NCBI GenBank assembly: GCA_028753945.1
Contig: JAPNXP010000012.1
Location: forward strand, 5,651,001 to 5,715,000
Source of the DNA: Hexactinellida sp. DTS-2022
Lineage: Eukaryota; Porifera; Hexactinellida
Reading direction: 5' to 3'
DNA length: 64,000 nt
Both the position numbers and the translations under genes were made by a program. The notes beneath the pieces are model-generated. The model worked only from the letters and a program-made list of their open reading frames with translations. It did no database searches and was not told the DNA's origin. Shown here one piece after another: positions 21,793 to 30,600 of the stretch; the first letter of the stretch is position 1, and the number at the start of each line of letters is the position of its first letter.

Positions 21793-24700
21793 CTGATTGT
21801 CTATTTATAATTTACAGTCCCTTTGGATAGCATATAAATTGTAAACTCTATTGGGTTATTATTTTATTAATTTTGTTACAATACATTTATAAACAGGAAA
21901 ATATTTGGAGTCCATAATTACTATTACGAGACATAACAACTAAGGTTAACTCGTTAGTTAGAGCTAATCCTCTGGGGTGTTGGAACTCTCCGTCTTGTTC
22001 TCCTTCTCCTCCTATTGTGTGGATGTGTGCTCCTTCTTTCGAGAATACTATAATGCTATTAGTCCCCCAATCGCTAATAATTATATTCTCGTGATGGTCT
22101 AGACAGAAATAATTAGCGTTATGAACCTGCATTTGCTGTCCCCATGATACAACGGAGCGTAGCATCTCTCCCGTCTGAGAGAACACGCGTATGCAGGGAG
22201 ATTCCTCACACAGCACATAGACTGTATCATCTGCTAGCTTAACGTCATTAGGATGCTTAATTCGTTGTTGTGTCAGCGTTCTTATGTGTTGTAGCGAGCT
22301 GGTTAGGATCTCTATTCTGTCGTTGCCACAATCTGCTACATACACATCTCCGTTGTTGTTAGAGACAGCGAGGCTATGAGGATAACTAAACTGTCCTATC
22401 CCAGATCCCTCTGTCCCTCCTACCTTAGCGACTAGCTGCATGTCACTCCCTAGTTTGAATTGGAACACAGCATTTGCTCCTGTGTCGGTAACATACACAT
22501 TGTCTCCGTCTATCGCTATACCCCACGGCCACCTCATGTCCCGATGAGTAATGCTATTTTGATACTCACCTCCTCCTGAAAATATTGAAATACGAGCGAA
22601 TGAATCGAATATATAACCCCCCTCTGCTACATATAGCTGATTGGAATGGCTCTCTATCGCCACTGCACGAGGGCACCACAGCTCTCCAGGAGCTTTCCCT
22701 TTCTTCCCGACAGTTGCTACGGGTCTCATAGCTTGGTACCGAGGCACTACGGGTACCTCCTCCAGTAGCTGTCCCAGCCCCGCTATCAGCTGCTCCAGGG
22801 CTCCGTGCTGGCTCCTGAACTCCAGACGGGTCTGTGGCAGAGGTGACCTCACTTCCAGCAGTTTCTGTTCGACTTCTGCCAGCAGTCGCTCCTGTGTCTC
22901 TCTGAGCAAGTTCTCCGTCAGGAGTATCTCTATCTCCGCTTTCGTAGCCAGCAGCTGCTGCTCGCTCAGCTGGCGACGCGGCTCCCTCGCCGCCATTTCC
23001 TGTCTCTTCTCGCGAGCCTCCGTCACGAGGACGAGTCGCCTCTCATTCACACGCAGCACCAGCTCGTCACACAGCAGGTGTATCTGCCACTCCACGGGGT
23101 CTATTCCTTCTGGCGCGTTGGGGTATCTAGCTGCCATTTGTAGATTCGTATGTTTGAAGTTATAGTAGAATTAGAAAGTACGTTAGTATTATTGCTGCTT
23201 ACAATTTGCTGTCTTATACTACAAGCTGTGTAGTGAAAGCAAAGTTTAAAGTGTACGATTTAATTCTTTAAGACATCACTGTTAGAATCTGCTTACTATA
23301 CAAGGATATAATTCTTGTGATAATACTTAGAATTATGACTCATAAACACACCCATTGTGACTCATAGACACACCCATTCTGGAATAACCTGGAACTAACA
23401 ATAGTTCCAGTAATGTGACACAATAAATGAGTTGAACTCCACGTGATATGATGTCAGGATATTATAGAACTATTTTCACTATGTAACAACAGTTATTATT
23501 CTGTAAGAATTTAATTTTATTACAGTTAACTCCGCTTAATAGGGTCAGTTTTGTTCAGGGTAGTTTGACCCGATTATGCGGAGAAATCTAATAGCCGAAA
23601 ATATTTTGAGTCAAACTGTAATTCCATCCTATAAATCCTGTGAAATTTTGACCCCATTAAGCGGAGAATATATTACCAGTGGCTCTATTAAGCGGAGAAT
23701 CTATACTGTATTTATTAATCCTCACTTTAGCCACATAAACCGACGGACCCAGTTTGAGAACCCAGTTCTCCAGGCGCGCATGGGGCAATCTTCCCAGCCC
23801 CAGTACCCTGCACAACCCATGCCGCTAGGTCCCTATCCAATGGAGATGCAGTATCCACCGCAGTTTGTGCAGGGATCATATCCGCCACATAGAGAGGTGT
23901 TTGTTTGTATTTGTGTTTACTTATTGTCTATAAATACTATTTGAAAGGTGGATACTGGTTTATGTTTGTTATTTAATTTGACTAATACGAATTACTGTAG
24001 AACCTCGTTAGTGCGAAAACTATTTCAGCAAGCCTTTACAATACAAATTACATTGGTTAATACGAACACTATTTCAGTCCCCTTCAAAGCATCTACAATA
24101 CAAATTATATTTTAATACGAACACTATTTTTCCGTCCCCATCAAAGCCTTTACAATACAAATGATATTGGTTAATACGAATTCCTGATAAGGTGAACTCA
24201 TTTTGACGGTCCCCTGGTGTTCGTCTAAAGACTCTAAAGACTCTAAACTCTAAAGTTCTAATTCCAGTAACATAAATTACACATTAAATATGACCTATGT
24301 TTAGATCTGGAGACCTACATATTAAGTTTTATAATTCTTTATTGTACACATTATACTTTACAAAGTAAAGCGCCATAATATTTGGCGCTAAGGTTAATAT
24401 AGTAAAGTGGCTTCAGAGATCTTGGTGGAATGTCCTCATGTGTTTCAAGAGTAGCAATTAGGTCGTCATTAGCCACAATGCTATAATGCGCCGAGTGCTG
24501 TATAACTCTGATAGAATTAGAGCAGTTAAGGTATACTAACAATCCCGTAGAAAGCAGTGCTCGACAAAATGAAATTCTTTGGTGGATAATTAAGCCACCA
24601 CTTCACTTTTTCTGGTGGCTAAATAATAAACAACGGCCACTGATCGATTAACATACGATTAATCCTGTAGTATTGAAGCTTGTTACACAACTTGCCTATA

Positions 24701-27631
24701 CATTTGATACATATGAGTTTACTGTACCCTGTTTACTAGCTGTTTACATACGATTAATCCTTAGTCCCCCCCTCGTCCGACGCGACTGCCGCCGCCTGTT
24801 CCCGGACAGCTGCTCCCCGGTGCCTGGCCGGAGGGCTGGTCCCCTAGCGTCGTTCTCAACAACATAGAGGGAGAGAAGGTGGAGACCAGACTCACAAACC
24901 TAGGAACTGGTCAGTTCTGCAATAATGCCGTATAGTATAGTAGTAGCCAGTGCAATAATACCGTATAGTACAGCAGTACAGTAGTCAGTTCTGCAATAAT
25001 ACCGTATAGTATAGTAGTACAGTAGTCAGTTCTGCAATAATACCGTATAGTATAGTAGTACAGTAGTCAGTTCTGCAATAATACCGTATAGTATAGTAGT
25101 ACAGTAGTCAGTTCTGCAATAATACCGTATAGTATAGTAGTACAGTAGTCAGTTCTGCAATAATACCGTATAGTATAGTAGTACAGTAGTCAGTTGTGCA
25201 ATAATGCCGTATAGTACAGCAGTACAGTAGTCAGTTGTGCAATAATGCCGTATAGTACAGCAGTACAGTAGTCAGTTGTGCAATAATACCGTATAGTACA
25301 GCAGTACAGTAGTCAGTTCTGCAATAATACCGTATAGTATAGTAGTACAGTAGTCAGTTGTGCAATAATGCCGTATAGTATAGTAGTACAGTAGTCAGTT
25401 CTGCAATAATACCGTATAGTACAGCAGTACAGTAGTCAGTTCTGCAATAATACCGTATAGTACAGCAGTACAGTAGTCAGTTCTGCAATAATACCGTATA
25501 GTATAGTAGTACAGTAGTCAGTTGTGCAATAATGCCGTATAGTACAGCAGTACAGTAGTCAGTTGTGCAATAATGCCGTATAGTACAGCAGTACAGTAGT
25601 CAGTTCTGCAATAATACCGTATAGTACAGCAGTACAGTAGTCAGTTCTGCAATAATGCCGTATAGTATAGTAGTACAGTAGTCAGTTGTGCAATAATGCC
25701 GTATAGTACAGCAGTACAGTAGTCAGTTGTGCAATAATACCGTATAGTATAGTAGTACAGTAGTCAGTTGTGCAATAATACCGTATAGTACAGCAGTACA
25801 GTAGTCAGTTCTGCAATAATGCCGTATAGTATAGTAGTACAGTAGTCAGTTGTGCAATAATGCCGTATAGTACAGCAGTACAGTAGTCAGTTGTGCAATA
25901 ATACCGTATAGTACAGCAGTACAGTAGTCAGTTCTGCAATAATGCCGTATAGTACAGCAGTACAGTAGTCAGTTCTGCAATAATACCGTATAGTATAGTA
26001 GTACAGTAGTCAGTTGTGCAATAATACCGTATAGTACAGCAGTACAGTAGTCAGTTCTGCAATAATACCGTATAGTACAGCAGTACAGTAGTCAGTTCTG
26101 CAATAATGCCGTATAGTACAGCAGTACAGTAGTCAGTTCTGCAATAATACCGTAATGTAGTATAGTAGTACAGTAGTCAGTTGTGCAATAATGCCGTAAT
26201 GTATAGTAGTACAGTAGTCAGTACCAGGATTTTTTAAGGGCGATATTAGTATAAATTTCGCACCAAGATATTTGGGAATTACACCACGATTCGGGTCGGC
26301 CGCGGCCGCTGCAGTGATGAGTCACACCAAGGCCTCAACCTTACAATAATATGCCGTATAGTACGTGGAACTCGGTTAGTACGACTAATTATATAACCTA
26401 GTTTATACAGCAGTATATACTTATGTATTTCTATTTAGGGTAAATTCTGTTGGTATAATACCACTTGCATTCCTAGGATTTGGGTTTGTGTTGGTGGGAG
26501 GGGACTCTCCAGGAGAGCTGCTGGTTATTAAGGACATAATGATTAACTCTGCGGCGGAGAAGGACGGAGTTCTAATGAAGGGAGATGTGTTGGTGCGGGT
26601 CAATGACCAGGTTATACTCATGTGCCCGCACCAAGAGGTGGTACAGCTGATTAAATCGGTGCATATAGGAGCTACGGTAGAGATTGAGGTTTGTTGTTGT
26701 TGTTTTTGTTAGTTAGTTAGATGTGTGTGTAAACAAATATTGTTAGGTGAGAAGAAATGCGATGTACCCTCCCCTTAGAGGATTCCCAAATACCTTAGAA
26801 CAGCAAATCCAGGTGAGTTAGCAACTGTAATATTATCCTAACAAAGATAGCAAATTAATCCAAAAGCTAATACGTACTAACAAAGCGGGTTATAATTGAG
26901 ACATGGGAGTTAATTTATTTTTATAATGGTGTGGGTGTCTCATGGTTTATCTAGGATTTTCTTGGACGGCACTTTTTTTATAGAAGTTAAATTTAAATGG
27001 CACCCTAAGGTGTTAGCCATAATACATAATCTGTATAATTCAATGATGAGGAATTATTTGAAGGTGGTAAAATATGTACGGTACCCAAACAGTGGTTTGT
27101 TTATCCAGGAATTTCTATGGCCAAAAAATCTTGTCAGAGACCTGGCACCAAATTTATTGTCAACCCGGCACCTAAATGGAATCACACTGCAAGCACTTTT
27201 GCACCTCAACCGATGCCTGGCTGGCATCTATATAACCCCTGGTACCAGTGTATTGTGTTATCCGGTGTCAGTGTTATCCGGTGTATTGTAACTATTTAGG
27301 CGCCAGAAGAGGGAGGAATGTTTGAAGACATAATTATTCAGATCGAGAAGGGACAGCTGGGATTCGGTTTCACTATCACAGACGGAAACTATGGACAGGC
27401 TATAAAGTCTATAAACGATGCTGAAAGGTATGTTGTTGTTGTTGTTGTTGTTGTTGTTCTTGCTGTTGTTGTTGTTATTGTTGGTGTTGTTGTTGTTGTT
27501 GTTGTTGTTGTTATTGTTGTTGATATTATTGTTTGATATTTTGTTGTTATTATTATTGTTGTTATTGTTGTTGTTGTTGTTATTGTTGTTCTTGCTGTTG
27601 TTGTTGTTATTGTTGGTGTTGTTGTTCTTGC

Positions 27632-27671
<40 letters not shown>

Positions 27672-30600
27672 ATTGTTGTTGATATTATTGTTGATATTGT
27701 GTTGTTGTTCTTGCTGTTGTTGTTGTTATTATTGGTTGTTATTATTGTTATTGTTGTTATTGTTGTTGTTGTTGTTATTGTTGTTGTTGTTGTTATTGTT
27801 GTTGTTGTTGCCAGATGCCTGAAGCTCCGGATCGGAGACCTGCTGGTGCAGATTAACGGACAGGACGTGCTTAACGTATCTCACCAGGATGTCGTCACTA
27901 TTCTCAAGACCTGGCCTAAGGGAGTTGTATGCGACTTCATAATAAGGAGAGAGTATCAACCCGAGCAACCCATGCAGACCAAAGGTTAGTTCAAATAGGA
28001 ACTATAGTAGTCTCTGTTAATAGGAGCTATAGTATACTCTGTTACAAGGTTAATTCCCCTAGCCTATACAAATACATGTAAGTGACTCCGGTTAATACGA
28101 ATTCCGGATAATTCGAACATATTAAGACGGTCCCCTGGTGTTCCTTTAACTAGAGTCTACTGACCTAATAATAAGTTATACTCTCGTTAGTAGATAGCAT
28201 ATACAGTAGAAATATGCTCCTCTTATCCGATATTAATACAGTCAGGTTCATTTATTATGAACATTCAAGGGACCAAAAATTGTGTTCATAATAGAGAGAC
28301 TTCATAATAAGCGAACTCAACTTAATACAAACCCTATGTAAGTTGTTTAATTGGGACCGTAGGGTTTGTTCATAATAAAAAATCTTCATATTAAGCAGAC
28401 GAAATCTTGTTCATAATAAGCAGACCTGACTGTATTAACATGTCTCACTAAGTATTAAGGTTATATACAGTCGACTCCGCTTAATAGAGCCACCGGTTAA
28501 TAGATTTCTCCGCTTAATGGGGTCAAAATTTCACAGGATTTATAGGACGGAATTACATTTTGGCTTTAAATATTTATGGTTAATAGATTTCTCAGTTTAA
28601 TCGGGTCAAAGTAACCTGGTCCCGAGGTGGCTCTATTAAGCGGAGTCGACTGTAATAGTATAACCTACTAACGAGATCCTGTTATAACTACAGTATTGCT
28701 TCGAATAAGCACTCACTACTAACGAGTTATACTGTTGTACTAGGCCCTATAGAGCCGGCAATACCTCAGTACGCGGATAAGTACGACCCTCAGAAGAACG
28801 GAGACTACGAGGACCAGCCCCCTGTCGCCCCCCCTGTCCCCCCTCACGATTATGAGAGCATAGAGTTCCTGTTGCACGCCCAGGAAACAGGGTTCGGGTT
28901 TGCCATCGTGGGAGGAGCTAATGACGGGGTTGCTGTAAGTACTAATATTATATGTCTCAAATAATGGTTTGTATTCTATTTCTTAGCACCTAGACGCTAA
29001 TAAATAAACTGGAGTTTACTTATCCACCGATCATCGGCGTTTGTATTAAAAAACCTCGCTACTTTCTAGCGATGGTGTTTTTTATAAACATAAAAAAACA
29101 ATCGCTAGAAACTAGCCAGGTCTTTTAATACAAACGCCGATGATCGGTGGATAAGTAAACTATATTATTATTATTCTTGTTATTATTGACTACAGGTACA
29201 GTATATACTTCATTAATACGTATATTCACCTATATTATTATTATTATTATTGTTATTATTGTTACTACCCGGGGTAGGTGTCTGTGGGCCGCATAATCCC
29301 CGGGGGGGCAGCCCACCAGGACGGAAGGCTGCAGGTGGGAGACGAGATAACACACGTGAATAACCAGAGTCTCTACGGAGCCACGCACCAAGACGTTATT
29401 GCCCTCATCAGCAACTCCTCTGTTAGTAGATCCATTCTACTCAGAGTCATTAGGCCTAGGGATACAGGTACTGTAAACTGTATGCCCCCCCCCGTTATAT
29501 GGCAATGCAGTATAACTCGGTTATAATGTACCCCTCGGGAATGGAATGAGTACTTATTATCTGAGTGTACGTACTAATCGAGTTTATTCGACATAGAAAT
29601 ACATACTGCTTTATAAACTTAGTTAAACGAATTAGTATGTAATAACCTACGTTATAACCGAGTTCTACTGTACCCTTGAATATATATTTATTCCAGACTT
29701 ATAAAAGAGTTGATTTACTCCGCTTATAACGAAGTAAACTAAGGGTCCCTTGTACTTCATTATACGAAGAGTTTACTGTGGTTACGGGTGTGGTATATAG
29801 GAATGTGCTCTCTCTAGGTATGCTGCCTGACCCCGTACAGTTTGCCAGAGCTGGTCCCAGGATCGTAACTTTAGAGAAACAACAAGATGAGAGCTTCGGG
29901 TTTGTAATACAATCAAACGGAATGGATGGGTCTATTATAAGTGAGTATAATACAGTCGAAACCGGTTTATTCGTAACTCGGGTTATTTTAACTATTACTC
30001 TATTAGTGATACAATCTTTTGTAAGAAATTCCAACTTTACTATAGTATGGCGGTAACGCTTCCAAGGGGGAGGGAAAACCATTCTTTTGTAATATAAAAT
30101 GGTCCAAAAATCGTGACATAGGGGTGTGTATAACTCCATGGAATTTCCGTAACTTAATGTTATAAGGTCCCTGCTGTGAGTTAACTGAATAATACCGAAA
30201 ATTAAAGACGAATTATTCATTTTTTCTGGACTGGAATAAGACTGAAAAATATCCTTGTACTGGAATAAGACCGAAATTCAAAACTGGAATAAGACCGAAA
30301 AATATCCGTGGCTTCGGTCAGTATATTTGTAATAGCATATCCATGGTTTATATTAGTGTATCATACAGCGCCTCAAAATACGATACAACAGGTCTTATTC
30401 AGGTTCCCCTGCTGTGTTACATACGTTATAAGTAGAACTGTAGAAGAACGGAATTCCGACAATTCGCTACTGATTTGATTACAAAGTCCCTGTTGTGTGT
30501 AGGTCGCTTGCTCGACAACTCGCCGGCCATGCGGTGCCGACAGCTGCACTTGGGAGACATGATAATACAGGTTAACGGAGAGGATGTGAGGGGCATGTCG

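Noticed and set aside
24351..24542. 63-aa minus-strand ORF in a MAGI intron
   Set aside because: The apparent first codon is TTG, not ATG, and no domain or splice context supports it.
24910..26222. CRISPR-like array of 41-bp repeats
   Set aside because: Units are contiguous without unique spacers and lie in a eukaryotic intron; it is a minisatellite.
26926..27299. 121-aa plus-strand ORF in a MAGI intron
   Set aside because: No recognisable domain, not conserved in pattern, and the neighbouring exons splice cleanly around it.
27318..27968. ORFs encoding poly-Val, poly-Leu or poly-Asn
   Set aside because: They cross the (TTG)n intron of MAGI; only the flanking PDZ2 exons are coding.
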